Below are positions 24,019 through 32,280 of a DNA stretch of 42,417 nucleotides, piece after piece. The position numbers were made by a program, and so were the translations under genes. Each line of letters opens with the position of its first letter. The first letter of the stretch is position 1. The notes beneath the pieces are model-generated. The model was not told the DNA's origin and did not search any database. It worked only from the letters and a program-made list of their open reading frames with translations. This stretch comes from JBGAPI01 sp044221335. GTDB taxonomy: Bacteria > Pseudomonadota > Gammaproteobacteria > Xanthomonadales > Ahniellaceae. The DNA is taken from assembly GCA_044221335.1 (NCBI GenBank), contig JBGAPI010000044.1, positions 1 to 42,417 on the forward strand, given 5' to 3'.

Positions 24019-24840
24019 ATGACGACCGCGACCGCCGGCCCCACCGTGGGCACCCTGCTGCGCGACTGGCGGCTCCGCCGGCGGAGGACCCAGCTCGATC
24101 TCGCCTGCGACGCCGAGATCTCGACGCGACACCTGAGCTTCGTCGAGACCGGCCGCGCCCAGCCGAGCCGCGACATGCTCGTCCACCTGACGGAGCTGCT
24201 GCAGGTGCCGCTGCGCGAACGCAACACGCTGTTCCTCGCGGCGGGATACGCGCCCTGCTACCGCGAGCGCGCCTTCGACGACCCGCAACTGACGGCGGCG
24301 CGCGAGGCGCTGGCGCTGGTGCTGCGTGGCCACGAACCCTATCCCGCGGTCGTCGTCGATCGCCACTGGAACCTCACGCTCGGCAACCGTGCCGCGCATC
24401 GCCTGCTGGCGGGCATCCCCGAGCACCTGCTGGCGAAGCCGATCAATGCGCTCCGGCTGTCCCTGCATCCGGAGGGGCTCGCACCGCGCATCCTCAATCT
24501 CGGCGAGTGGCGCGTGCACCTGCTGGCGCGCCTGCGCGCACAGGTCGCGGCAAGCGGCGACCCGGGCCTCGCCGCGCTGCTCGCGGAGCTGTCGGCGTAC
24601 GCGCCGTTGCCGGGCGAGCAGGTGGCCGGCCGGTCGACGCCGCGACCCGACGTCGTCGTGCTGCTCCGCCTGGCGATGCCGAGCGGCGAGCTCGCGTTGT
24701 TCTCGACGATCACGGTATTCGGCACGCCGGTCGACGTGACGCTGGCCGAGCTCGCTCTGGAGTCGTTCTTCCCGGCCGACGAGCGCAGTGCGGCGATGCT
24801 CCGGCAGATGGCGGACGAAGACCGCTCCGGCGAGCGATAG
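24019..24840 (+). CDS. XRE-family regulator with MmyB-like ligand-binding domain
   Basis: The product is 273 residues. An HTH_XRE domain (about 9-65: GTLLRDWRLRRRRTQLDLA, EISTRHLSFVETGRAQPSRDM) is followed by an MmyB-like domain (about 90-262: YPAVVVDRHWNLTLGNRAAHRLL, PLPGEQVAGRS, LFSTITVFGTPVDVTLAELALESFFPAD). MmyB-type domains are PAS-like folds that bind fatty acids, and members repress neighbouring short-chain dehydrogenase or membrane-protein genes. The divergent gene at 23497 is the best target candidate. Confidence 0.92.
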   Translation: MTTATAGPTVGTLLRDWRLRRRRTQLDLACDAEISTRHLSFVETGRAQPSRDMLVHLTELLQVPLRERNTLFLAAGYAPCYRERAFDDPQLTAAREALALVLRGHEPYPAVVVDRHWNLTLGNRAAHRLLAGIPEHLLAKPINALRLSLHPEGLAPRILNLGEWRVHLLARLRAQVAASGDPGLAALLAELSAYAPLPGEQVAGRSTPRPDVVVLLRLAMPSGELALFSTITVFGTPVDVTLAELALESFFPADERSAAMLRQMADEDRSGER

Positions 24841-24962
24841 GGAGTAGGATGATCCGGCACGACGCTGCTCGCGCGTCTCGGTGACAAGCCAATGTCGTCG
24901 TCTCGCATCACTCACGCGCTCGCCCCGATTCCACGGCGCGACGCAGATCGGGAGACGGCGCC

Positions 24963-25634
24963 ATGCCGGGCTACAGCACTCGCGAACTCAGTCTGTCCAT
25001 TGGCGGACAGATGCTCCGCATCCGTGCCCTGAGCGATCGCCAGCAGTTCGCCGATCCGCACGGACTCGCCCGCCAGGCGGGCATCTCGTCGGCGCAATGG
25101 AGCCTGTTCGGCCAGGTCTGGCCGGCCGGCGAACGTCTGGCGGAGCTGATGTGCGACTACCCGATCGCCGGCAAGCGGGTGCTCGAGATCGGCTGCGGCC
25201 TGGGGCTGTCGAGCCTGGTGCTGAAGCGTCGTCGCGCGAACATCACCGCGAGCGATCACCATCCGCTGGCCGGCGTGCTGCTGGCGCACAACGCGAAGGT
25301 CAACCGGCTGGCGCCGATCCCCTACTGCGACCTGCCCTGGGGCGGACGCAACACGACGCTCGGTCGCTTCGACCTGATCGTCGGAGCCGACATCCTCTAC
25401 GAGCGCGGCCAGGCCGAGCTGCTCGCCGGCGTCGTCGCGCGGCACGCCGGTTCCGGCTGCGAGATCGTGATCACCGATCCGGGGCGTGGCAACAGCGCCG
25501 AGTTCAGCCGAGCGCTCGCGCTGCAGGGCTTCGCACTGACCTCGAGCGCGATGCCCCCCGCGGTCGCTGGCGCACCGAATGGCCGCGGCCACCTGCTGGC
25601 CTTCCTGCGGCTCGCGGAACGTCCGGGATCGTGA
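24963..25634 (+). CDS. SAM-dependent methyltransferase, Methyltransf_16/lysine-methyltransferase-like
   Basis: The product is 223 residues. W(P)AGERLAELM precedes the SAM-binding motif I VLEIGCGLGLSSLVLKR (about 73-89), then ITASDHHPLAG as motif post-I and FDLIVGADILYE as motif II. The D-x-x-Y/L pattern after FDLI and the short N-terminal beta-hairpin fit the Methyltransf_16 family, whose members methylate protein lysines or small metabolites. It is probably transcribed with or just after the XRE gene, with a second TAGGAT box at 24845. Substrate unknown. Confidence 0.85.
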   Translation: MPGYSTRELSLSIGGQMLRIRALSDRQQFADPHGLARQAGISSAQWSLFGQVWPAGERLAELMCDYPIAGKRVLEIGCGLGLSSLVLKRRRANITASDHHPLAGVLLAHNAKVNRLAPIPYCDLPWGGRNTTLGRFDLIVGADILYERGQAELLAGVVARHAGSGCEIVITDPGRGNSAEFSRALALQGFALTSSAMPPAVAGAPNGRGHLLAFLRLAERPGS

Positions 25635-25656
25635 GGCCGCGACGGCGTCCGATCCT

Positions 25657-25670
25657 GATTGTCAACAATC
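25657..25670. promoter_or_regulatory. Perfect palindrome upstream of the CSLREA gene
   Basis: GATTGT-CA-ACAATC is AT-rich and palindromic, 23 bp after the methyltransferase stop and 147 bp before the next start. It could be a protein-binding site or a weak terminator. Confidence 0.35.
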
Positions 25671-25816
25671 ATTGACGGATGACAGTCGGGCCGGCGGGGA
25701 TTCGACAGACGTGGGTGTAGGAATTCGTTGCCTCACTGCCCCGGTGCTCCGCGGGGCCGGATCCGTCCGGCCGAAGCGCGGTCCCGCCGGCAGCGCATCC
25801 ACGGAGGATTTGCATC

Positions 25817-27547
25817 ATGCGCTTTCGAATCCAGCGACTCGCACTCGCGTCGATCGTTCTTGCCCTGGCCGTCGTCGCGGGGGGCGCGCGGGCACAGTCG
25901 CCGGCGAACGACGCGTGGGCCAACCGCACCGTGATCGGCAGCCTGCCGTTCACTGCGGCGGAGACTCACATCGTCGACGCGACCCTCGACGTCGGCGACC
26001 CCCTGCCGCAGTGCCTGCCGGCGAGTTCCATGGGCGCGCCGCTGCGCAACACGGTCTGGTACAGCTACACCACCGGCGCCGAAGTCGAGTACGTCAATGC
26101 CGACGCGATCGCCGACACCTTCACGATCGTGTTCGCCGTGTACTCCGGCGCGCCCGGCACGTTCCGCCTCGAGACCGGCGGCTGCGCCGGGAGCGGCTCG
26201 CTGTTCGACGCGGCGCGGGTCTCGGGACTGCGCCTGAAGCCCAACACCGAGTACTCCTTCCTGGTCGGTTCGCTCAACAACGTCAATGGCGGGACCCTGA
26301 GCTTCCACATGCAGCGCGCGCCGACCTACCTGGTCACCAAGGCAGCCGACGGCGACGACGGCACCTGCGACGCCGACTGCTCGCTGCGCGAGGCGGTTCG
26401 CGCAGCGAATGCGGTTCCGGGTGCCGTGCTGATTCCCGTCGGCACCTTTCCGCTCCTGGTGCCGGGAGCCAACGAGGACGCCGCCGCGAGCGGCGACCTC
26501 GACGTCGTCTGCGGCATGGGCATCTACGGTGCGGGGATGAACAACACCACCATCACCGCGCTGGCGACGGATCGCGTGATCGACTTCGATCCCGGCAATC
26601 TCGGCCACTGCACGGTGATCCTCGCCGATCTCACGCTGACGGACGGCAGCGCGACCACCGGCAGCGGGGCCGCATTGGACGGTGGTGGTTTCCGGATGCG
26701 CTTCGGCAGCAGCGCGCCCTATGCGGATTTCGTCGGCATGGAGCGCGTACGGATCACCGCCAACCATGCGAGCACGAACGGTGCCGGCGTCCTGCTGCTG
26801 TGCCCCGCGCAGATCCGCGACAGTCGTATCGATCACAACTCCGGTACGCCGTTCGGTGCGGGTCTCGCCTATTACGCCGACCCCAGCCTGACCCTGGAGA
26901 TCAGCGGCTCGACCATCGACGACAACAGCTCGGTGCAGACCGGTGGCGGCCTGTTGCTGCAGGGAAGCGCGACGATCACCGACAGCACCATCAGCGGCAA
27001 CCACGCGACCTTCTATGGCGGCGGGATCTACTTCAGGTCGCCGGCGGGATCGCTGTTCATCGGCAGCTCGACGATCGCGTTCAACACCGGCGCGACCAAC
27101 CCGAACTCGACCGGCTCCGGCGCCGGCCTGCAGGCCGACTACGCGAACACCATCACGCTGCAGAACAGCGTCATCGGCAACAACACCGTGGCCAATCCGG
27201 CGGATCCGCCGGACTGCACGATCGGCACCGGCACGCTGACGTCGCACCACAACCACGTGCAGCGCCCGGGCGCGAACTGCGTGATCAATGGCATCGGTGA
27301 CGTCAGCGGCAGCGACCCGGCGCTCAACCCGACGCTCGCCGACAACGGCGGCCCGACGCCGACCCACCTGCCGGTCTTCGGCAGCCCGCTGATCGATGCG
27401 GCGGACCCGACCGGCTGCAGGGATTCCACCGGTGCCGCGCTGCCCTTCGACCAGCGGGGCGCGCCCTACGCACGCGCCTTCCCGGCGGCCTGCGACAAGG
27501 GTGCGGTCGAGTTCCGGGTGGCGATCTTCGCCGACGATTTCGAGTAG
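25817..27547 (+). CDS. Secreted CSLREA/choice-of-anchor Q beta-helix protein
   Basis: The product is 576 residues with signal peptide (1-26, ending GGARA). An N-terminal beta-sandwich (about 28-168) is followed by the CSLREA signature CDADCSLREAVRAANA (about 184-199). A right-handed parallel beta-helix comes next (about 220-470), full of GGG and DSTISGNHA turns. The final domain, GSPLIDAA, DQRGAPYARAF and ACDKGAVEF, is of the choice-of-anchor Q type. It ends RVAIFADDFE. GGAGG precedes the start. It is probably a surface or extracellular protein; no enzymatic motif is seen. The stop codon TAG lies inside a degenerate GTAG repeat. Confidence 0.88.
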   Translation: MRFRIQRLALASIVLALAVVAGGARAQSPANDAWANRTVIGSLPFTAAETHIVDATLDVGDPLPQCLPASSMGAPLRNTVWYSYTTGAEVEYVNADAIADTFTIVFAVYSGAPGTFRLETGGCAGSGSLFDAARVSGLRLKPNTEYSFLVGSLNNVNGGTLSFHMQRAPTYLVTKAADGDDGTCDADCSLREAVRAANAVPGAVLIPVGTFPLLVPGANEDAAASGDLDVVCGMGIYGAGMNNTTITALATDRVIDFDPGNLGHCTVILADLTLTDGSATTGSGAALDGGGFRMRFGSSAPYADFVGMERVRITANHASTNGAGVLLLCPAQIRDSRIDHNSGTPFGAGLAYYADPSLTLEISGSTIDDNSSVQTGGGLLLQGSATITDSTISGNHATFYGGGIYFRSPAGSLFIGSSTIAFNTGATNPNSTGSGAGLQADYANTITLQNSVIGNNTVANPADPPDCTIGTGTLTSHHNHVQRPGANCVINGIGDVSGSDPALNPTLADNGGPTPTHLPVFGSPLIDAADPTGCRDSTGAALPFDQRGAPYARAFPAACDKGAVEFRVAIFADDFE

Positions 27548-27612
27548 ACGACAGGACGGCCCCTGGCCGCCATCGCGAAGCGTTCGGGCGGTGGCGCGCA
27601 GGGCGCGTCGCG
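27544..27612. repeat. Solitary degenerate GTAG REP unit
   Basis: GTAG, then an imperfect GGACGGCCCCTGGCCGCC stem, ATCGCGAAGCG, and GGTGGCGCGCAGGGCGCG correspond to the 64-bp units at 40830-41213. The TAG of the GTAG is the stop codon of the CSLREA gene. Confidence 0.65.
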
Positions 27613-27675
27613 ACTGCGGGGTATCCCGACGTTCGGACGTCACCCATGGCATCGTTAGCAGTTCCGACCTCGTCG

Positions 27676-28686
27676 ATGGAACTGCGGATGATGCTGCGCC
27701 AACTGCTCGCCCTGGTGGTCCTGTGCTGCGGCCCCGTTCGGGCAGCGGTGATCGACGTGCGCGGCGACTACGGCGACTTCAAGTCCGCCGAGCTCGCGAT
27801 CGTCGATGGCGGGCGCTCACTCTGCACGCTGAAGCCCGCTCCCGAGGGTTATGGGACGCTGTGCCGCTTCGAGCTGCCGGCGGGTGTCCGCACGCTGACG
27901 CTGCGCGGCCGCTACACGCCGGATGGAGGCCTGCGGGCGCGCAGCGGCGAGCGTCGCTACACCGTCCTCGATCTCGGTCCCGCGACCCGCGAGCTTGCCG
28001 CGACCGGGCGTCCCTACGGCGAGAGCGTCGCCGCCTTCCTCGGGAAGTTCGACCAGCTGACCGGGCACGATCGGGACGTGGCGACTCGCAACCCGCCGTT
28101 CCGTGCCTCCGACATCGCGGCGGCGGAGAAGCGCCTCGGCTACCCGCTGCCGGTCGAGTTCGCCTCGCTGCTCGGCACGGTGGGGTCCCTGTCGCTCGGC
28201 GACGACTGGCTCAGCAAGCCGGACGAGATCGAGAACGCCTACGACCAGATGATCCACGTCTGGGGCACGCCCGAAGAGGCGATGGCCGAGGACTATTCGG
28301 AGTCGATGCGGGCGTCGCTGAAGAAGAGCGTGCTGCTGTTCAACGAGGCCGGCGACGGCTACGGCGGGTTGTTGTACCGCCCCGGGCCGACGAAGTCCTG
28401 CGGCGAGCACGGCGTCTACTACTGGACCTCGCAGGAGGGCGGCACCGACCGCCTGAAGAACGCCGACGGCAGCTGCATGGACTTTGCCGCCGCGTTCCGC
28501 TGGCTGCTCGAATGGCGGCTGCTGGAATCGGAATCCGAGAACGCCGCGGAAGAGTCCGACGCGCCGTCCCTGGTGATCGACAGCGCCGCCGCGGTGATGC
28601 AGCTCCGGCTCGAGGTCGACGGCAGCGCGGACGCCTTCGCGGCGACGCTGCGCGGGCACTGGAAGGGGCCCTACGACGGCGATTGA
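27676..28686 (+). CDS. Exported protein with SUKH (SMI1/KNR4) domain
   Basis: The product is 336 residues from this ATG; others at 27646, 27688 and 27691 are in frame and no clear ribosome site decides. MMLRQLLALVVLCCGPVRA is a signal peptide. Residues about 20-105 look like a beta-rich domain with two Cys. About 142-265 match the SUKH fold: DIAAAEKRLGYPLPVEF, then LGTVGSLSLGDDWLSKPDEI with the usual Gly-rich turn. SUKH proteins are mostly cytosolic immunity or scaffold proteins; an exported one is uncommon. I see no toxin gene beside it. Confidence 0.75.
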   Translation: MELRMMLRQLLALVVLCCGPVRAAVIDVRGDYGDFKSAELAIVDGGRSLCTLKPAPEGYGTLCRFELPAGVRTLTLRGRYTPDGGLRARSGERRYTVLDLGPATRELAATGRPYGESVAAFLGKFDQLTGHDRDVATRNPPFRASDIAAAEKRLGYPLPVEFASLLGTVGSLSLGDDWLSKPDEIENAYDQMIHVWGTPEEAMAEDYSESMRASLKKSVLLFNEAGDGYGGLLYRPGPTKSCGEHGVYYWTSQEGGTDRLKNADGSCMDFAAAFRWLLEWRLLESESENAAEESDAPSLVIDSAAAVMQLRLEVDGSADAFAATLRGHWKGPYDGD

Positions 28687-29107
28687 GCGTGCGTCCGGGC
28701 GACGTGCGTCGGGGGGCAGGACGCGGGAGGATGATTCGGGACGTCGTCGAACGGCGGGATCGGCCGGCCGGCCGCCGCCCCCATTGCGCCCGGATCACTC
28801 ATCCACAAGGCCTCGAGTCGCCGATCCGGCGGCGCCGCGCCGCGCTCCAGCAAGCGCCGGAGGCAGTCGGGGCACGTCGGTCCGTCCCCCGCCTTCGCGG
28901 GTGGACGAACCGGGACACGCGTACGGCACTGGCAGTGGCCAGAGGTTGGCCGTCGCGCCGCTCAGCGCGGCGGAGGTCGGATTGTCCGCGCGCTGCTCGA
29001 GCGCGTCGCGGACGCGCTGCAAGACGCCGACGTCTCCGGCGGTCCTGTTGTTCACCGCGCTGCCCGGCGTGCCTGAATCTTCCATCGGAACCCGACGAGG
29101 AATCCCC
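28687..29107. other. 421-bp gap without a recognisable gene
   Basis: The open frames here are Pro/Arg/Ser-rich shadows without ribosome sites. The promoter of the rightward ICMT-like gene should lie at the right end. Confidence 0.45.
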
Positions 29108-29698
29108 ATGTCCCCCGCGATCCTGTTCGCCGCCGCCTGGATGCTGTGGGCGGTCTCGTGGCTCGCCGCCGCGTCCTGGAGCGCGCCGACCGAACGCCGC
29201 GTCGCCGCGACCAGCCCCGCGGTCTGGAGCTATCGCGCGTTGCTCGGCATCGCCGCCGTGCTGATCTATCACCGCACCAACGAGGCTCTGCACGCCGGGA
29301 AGCTCTGGCACGTCGACTCCACCGGGGCCTATGTCCTGGTCGCGCTCGCCGTCGTCGGCTTCGGCTTCGCGTGGTGGGCACGCCTACACCTCGGCCGACT
29401 GTGGTCGGGCGCGGTCACCCGCAAGGAAGGGCACCGCGTCGTCGACACCGGTCCCTACGCGCTGGTGCGCCACCCGATCTACACCGGGCTGCTGCTCGCC
29501 GTCATCGCGACCGCTGCTGCCGTCGCGACGCCGCCGGCGCTGCTCGGTATCGTCTTCGCAATCGCGGGCCTGTGGCGCAAGGCGCGGCTGGAAGAGCGTT
29601 TTCTCGGCGACGAACTCGGCGCCGAGGCCTACGCGTCGTACCGGGCGCGGGTGCCGATGCTGTTGCCGTTCTGGCCGGCGGCGGGGGGCGACCGATGA
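29108..29698 (+). CDS. Isoprenylcysteine carboxyl methyltransferase (ICMT/PEMT)-like membrane protein
   Basis: The product is 196 residues with about five membrane helices. The SAM-binding signature is GPYALVRHPIYTG (115-127), followed by EERFLGDELGAEAYASYRARVPMLLPF, the conserved E and Y-x-x-Y/R-VP block of the ICMT/PEMT family. Bacterial members methylate small lipids, thiols or unknown acceptors in the inner membrane. Its stop overlaps the start of the next gene by ATGA, so translation is coupled. Confidence 0.9.
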   Translation: MSPAILFAAAWMLWAVSWLAAASWSAPTERRVAATSPAVWSYRALLGIAAVLIYHRTNEALHAGKLWHVDSTGAYVLVALAVVGFGFAWWARLHLGRLWSGAVTRKEGHRVVDTGPYALVRHPIYTGLLLAVIATAAAVATPPALLGIVFAIAGLWRKARLEERFLGDELGAEAYASYRARVPMLLPFWPAAGGDR

Positions 29699-30090
29699 GC
29701 GCGGCGCCGAAGCCGGGAATGGTGATCTTCGCGAAGGACGTCGCCCGCGTCGCGCGCTTCTACGAGCGGGTGTTCGCGCTCGCGGTCACCCATGCCGAGG
29801 GCGGCGACATCGTCCTCGAATCGGAAGTCGTGCAGCTGGTGGTCCACTCGATCCCGGCGCGGATCGCGCGTGGCATCACGATCACGTCGCCGCCCGAACT
29901 TCGCGAGGACACCGCGCTGAAGGTGTTTCTGCCGGTCGCGCGGATCGCCGCGGCGCGCGCTCTGGCCGCCGAGTGCGGCGGCCACCTCGGGCCGCCCGAG
30001 CGCGAATGGTCAGCGCGCGGATTCCGGGCGTGCGATGGCTACGATCCCGAGGGCAACGTGATCCAGGCCCGCGAACTCGCGACGCCGTAG
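29695..30090 (+). CDS. VOC-superfamily (glyoxalase/dioxygenase-like) protein
   Basis: The product is 131 residues covering a single VOC module: MVIFAKDVARVARFYERVF opens the first beta-alpha unit, and GFRACDGYDPEGNVIQ is the C-terminal DPDGN block with a metal-ligand Glu/Gln region. Members bind a divalent metal and act as glyoxalases, dioxygenases or antibiotic-binding proteins. The 4-bp ATGA overlap with the ICMT-like gene makes a two-gene operon; a joint role is not evident. Confidence 0.85.
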   Translation: MSAAPKPGMVIFAKDVARVARFYERVFALAVTHAEGGDIVLESEVVQLVVHSIPARIARGITITSPPELREDTALKVFLPVARIAAARALAAECGGHLGPPEREWSARGFRACDGYDPEGNVIQARELATP

Positions 30091-30110
30091 CCCGGAGGGA
30101 TCCGCTTCCC

Positions 30111-30135
30111 GCCGGTTGACAGATCGTCAACCGGC
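30111..30135 (+). terminator. Hairpin after the ICMT-VOC operon
   Basis: GCCGGTTGAC and GTCAACCGGC pair perfectly (10 bp) around AGATC, 21 bp after the stop. An operator role for the next gene cannot be excluded, since it also lies 119 bp upstream of the start at 30254. Confidence 0.65.
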
Positions 30136-30253
30136 CATGCCCGCGCGCTGACAGTTTGCCGATTCCGGGAAATCCCCGTCCCGCCAACACTTCCCGTGCA
30201 GCCGGATGGTCCGGCCCGCGCAGCGCCGGAGCGCATCCGGCAGGAAGATCCGT

Positions 30254-30976
30254 ATGAAGGTTTGGCAGATCCACGACGGCGGCGACACCCAGCTGGTGAT
30301 GGTCGACGACGAATCCGTATTCTCCGAGTCGGGACCGCGCGCGCGCATCGCGGGCATCGCGAAGGCGATCGAGGGCGGCGCTTCGCCCGGCCGCACGTTC
30401 ACCGCGGAGGCGAAGCACGTGGTGCTGCGCGACACCCGTCGCGTTCAGCAGACCTCCGGCGACCAGGACATCGACTTCGTCCTGGGCGAGGGCAAGGAGG
30501 AGAAGACCATCTCGGTCGGCGTCGCCGACGGCGGCATGCGCGACGACATCTTCGCCGCCGTCGAGAAGGCGACCGAGGGACGCCTCAAGCGCTACGAGGA
30601 CAGCCTGTCGCGGCCCCGCGCCGCACTGCCCTCGCTGATCGCGTTGACCGTGTTCGGCTTCGGCACCGCCATCGCGATGCGTGCCGCCGCGGCGCTGCAG
30701 GCGGCCGACGAGGTCGTCGTCTCCGGGCGCAAGAAGGGCATCAAGCAGCTGTTCGTGTGGATCCTGGAATTCCTCGGTCCGACCGGCGTCGCCGTCATCG
30801 GCGGCCTGATCTGCGCGCTGTGCCTGTGGAACCTGCAGAGCCGCCTGCGCACGCCGCCGCACCTGCAGATGCTGCAGTCGACTCCCTACCGTGCGCCGGG
30901 CACGATGGTGACGGGATTGAAGTACCTAGCCCTGATCGCGGTCTGGTTCCTGTTCGCACCGGGCCTGTTCCGGTGA
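30254..30976 (+). CDS. Three-helix membrane protein with cytosolic N-terminal domain, hypothetical
   Basis: The product is 240 residues, with AGGAAG upstream of the ATG. The soluble N-terminus (1-120) is beta-rich and has no signal peptide; I do not recognise it. Hydrophobic helices lie at about 124-148, 167-194 and 221-238. It precedes the two STAND genes on the same strand, 98 bp from the first. A candidate -10 at 31038 suggests those have their own promoter, so membership of the same system is possible but not shown. Confidence 0.7.
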   Translation: MKVWQIHDGGDTQLVMVDDESVFSESGPRARIAGIAKAIEGGASPGRTFTAEAKHVVLRDTRRVQQTSGDQDIDFVLGEGKEEKTISVGVADGGMRDDIFAAVEKATEGRLKRYEDSLSRPRAALPSLIALTVFGFGTAIAMRAAAALQAADEVVVSGRKKGIKQLFVWILEFLGPTGVAVIGGLICALCLWNLQSRLRTPPHLQMLQSTPYRAPGTMVTGLKYLALIAVWFLFAPGLFR

Positions 30977-31037
30977 ACGAGGCGCTGCGGAGCCCTGTCC
31001 GGCGCCGGCGGTACTCGCCCGCGCCGGTGACTCGCGG

Positions 31038-31043
31038 TAGGGT
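31038..31043 (+). promoter_or_regulatory. Candidate -10 element of the STAND gene pair
   Basis: GG-TAGGGT lies 32 bp before the ATG at 31075, matching the spacing of the GNAT-gene box. Confidence 0.35.
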
Positions 31044-31074
31044 GTGCGGCCTTTCGCGCCGCTTCCACGCTGCC

Positions 31075-32280
31075 ATGCCGGGTGACGGATTTCCGCAATT
31101 GCTGAGCCGCTACATGCGCCGCATCCGGGCGAGCGCTGCGGACGTCGGGGCCGAGATCGGCCTCAGTCGGGAGTCGGTGAACAACTGGCGCAATGGCGAT
31201 GCCCAGCCCGCCCGCAAGGCGCGCGACAAGGTGCTGGCCTGCGCGCGCTATCTGCGCCTGACCGAGCTCGAGACCAATGGCCTGCTGCAGGCGGCGGAGT
31301 TCGCTCCGGAGTTCGCCATCGAACATGTCGCCGCCGCGGCCGGCGTGTCGGACGACGCGCCGGCCAGCGTGCGCCGGGTGTTCGACCGCCTGCACGCCCT
31401 GCGTCCCTATCCGATCCTGATGCTGCTGTGTCCCGCGCACCTGGGCCAGCCGCCGCTCCGCGCCGAGATCCTCGCCGAGGCGCAGCGCCGCTTCGGCGCC
31501 GACCAGGTGCTGCACCTGCAGCCGCCCTACAGCCTGGCGGCGGACCCGGCGGCGTATTTCAGCGCCGTCGCCGCCGCCTGCGGAATGCAGGGCGTGGATT
31601 CCGATTTCGCGTTCGAGTCCGCGCTGGCCGGGCGTCTGCGCGGCAGCAAGCCGCTGTTCTGCCTGGTCAGCCGCTTCGAGCAGGGCGACCCGGTACAGCG
31701 CGACAGCCTGGCCGGCATCCTGCGCAGCCTGTCGGAGATGCACAGCGGCCGCCTGTACCTGCTGATCTGCGGCGGCGCGGCGCTGGCCGACCTCAAGTAC
31801 CGCGGCGGGGACCTGTCGCTGCTCAACATCGCGCTGGCCGAGCGCTGGCCCGAGGCGACCGCGCAGGATCTCCTGCCGCGGGCCGCGGCCCTGGGGCTCG
31901 ATGCGGCCGCGGCCGAGCGCGCGCTCGCCGCCAGCGGTGGGCATCCGCTGCTGATCGACGAGGCGCTGGCACTGCTGGCGGCGCATCCGCAACGCGACCT
32001 TCACGACCTCGAGGTCGAGCTCGGTCGCCACGGTCCGCTGCTGCAGAGCTTCCAGCCGCTGCTCGCCGACGCCGCGACGCGCGACGCGCTGGCGCACGCG
32101 CTGCAACGGGAGCGGCTGGCAGCGGCGCGACCGTGGATCGCCGACCCGCTGCTGCGCGCGCTCTACTGGTCGAACCTGATCGTCGAGCGCGGTGCCGAGG
32201 TCGATCGCCACTACGCCTGGCGCTGCACGGCGATCCGGCACGCCGGCGCCGACCTGCTGCGGCACCACGCCGACGCATGA
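31075..32280 (+). CDS. HTH protein with degenerate STAND/AAA ATPase core
   Basis: The product is 401 residues and cytosolic. Residues about 5-75 are an XRE-type HTH (LLSRYMRRIRASAADVGAEI, GLSRESVNNWRNGDAQPARK) followed by LRLTELETNGLLQAAEFAPE, the linker usual in HTH-STAND proteins. About 105-330 follow the STAND plan. The P-loop position reads CPAHLGQPP (119-127), so the Walker A Gly, Lys and Thr are Cys, Gln and Pro. The Walker B Asp is Ser199 in CLVSRFE. The sensor block SGGHPLLIDEALALLA is kept, and a winged-helix-like end follows. It is probably a non-hydrolysing partner or scaffold. It overlaps the next gene by ATGA. Confidence 0.8.
   Translation: MPGDGFPQLLSRYMRRIRASAADVGAEIGLSRESVNNWRNGDAQPARKARDKVLACARYLRLTELETNGLLQAAEFAPEFAIEHVAAAAGVSDDAPASVRRVFDRLHALRPYPILMLLCPAHLGQPPLRAEILAEAQRRFGADQVLHLQPPYSLAADPAAYFSAVAAACGMQGVDSDFAFESALAGRLRGSKPLFCLVSRFEQGDPVQRDSLAGILRSLSEMHSGRLYLLICGGAALADLKYRGGDLSLLNIALAERWPEATAQDLLPRAAALGLDAAAAERALAASGGHPLLIDEALALLAAHPQRDLHDLEVELGRHGPLLQSFQPLLADAATRDALAHALQRERLAAARPWIADPLLRALYWSNLIVERGAEVDRHYAWRCTAIRHAGADLLRHHADA

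Noticed and set aside
29695..29698. Toxin-antitoxin pair suggested by the ATGA overlap of the ICMT-like and VOC genes
   Set aside because: Both are full-length enzyme families with no toxin or antitoxin signature; the overlap only indicates translational coupling.
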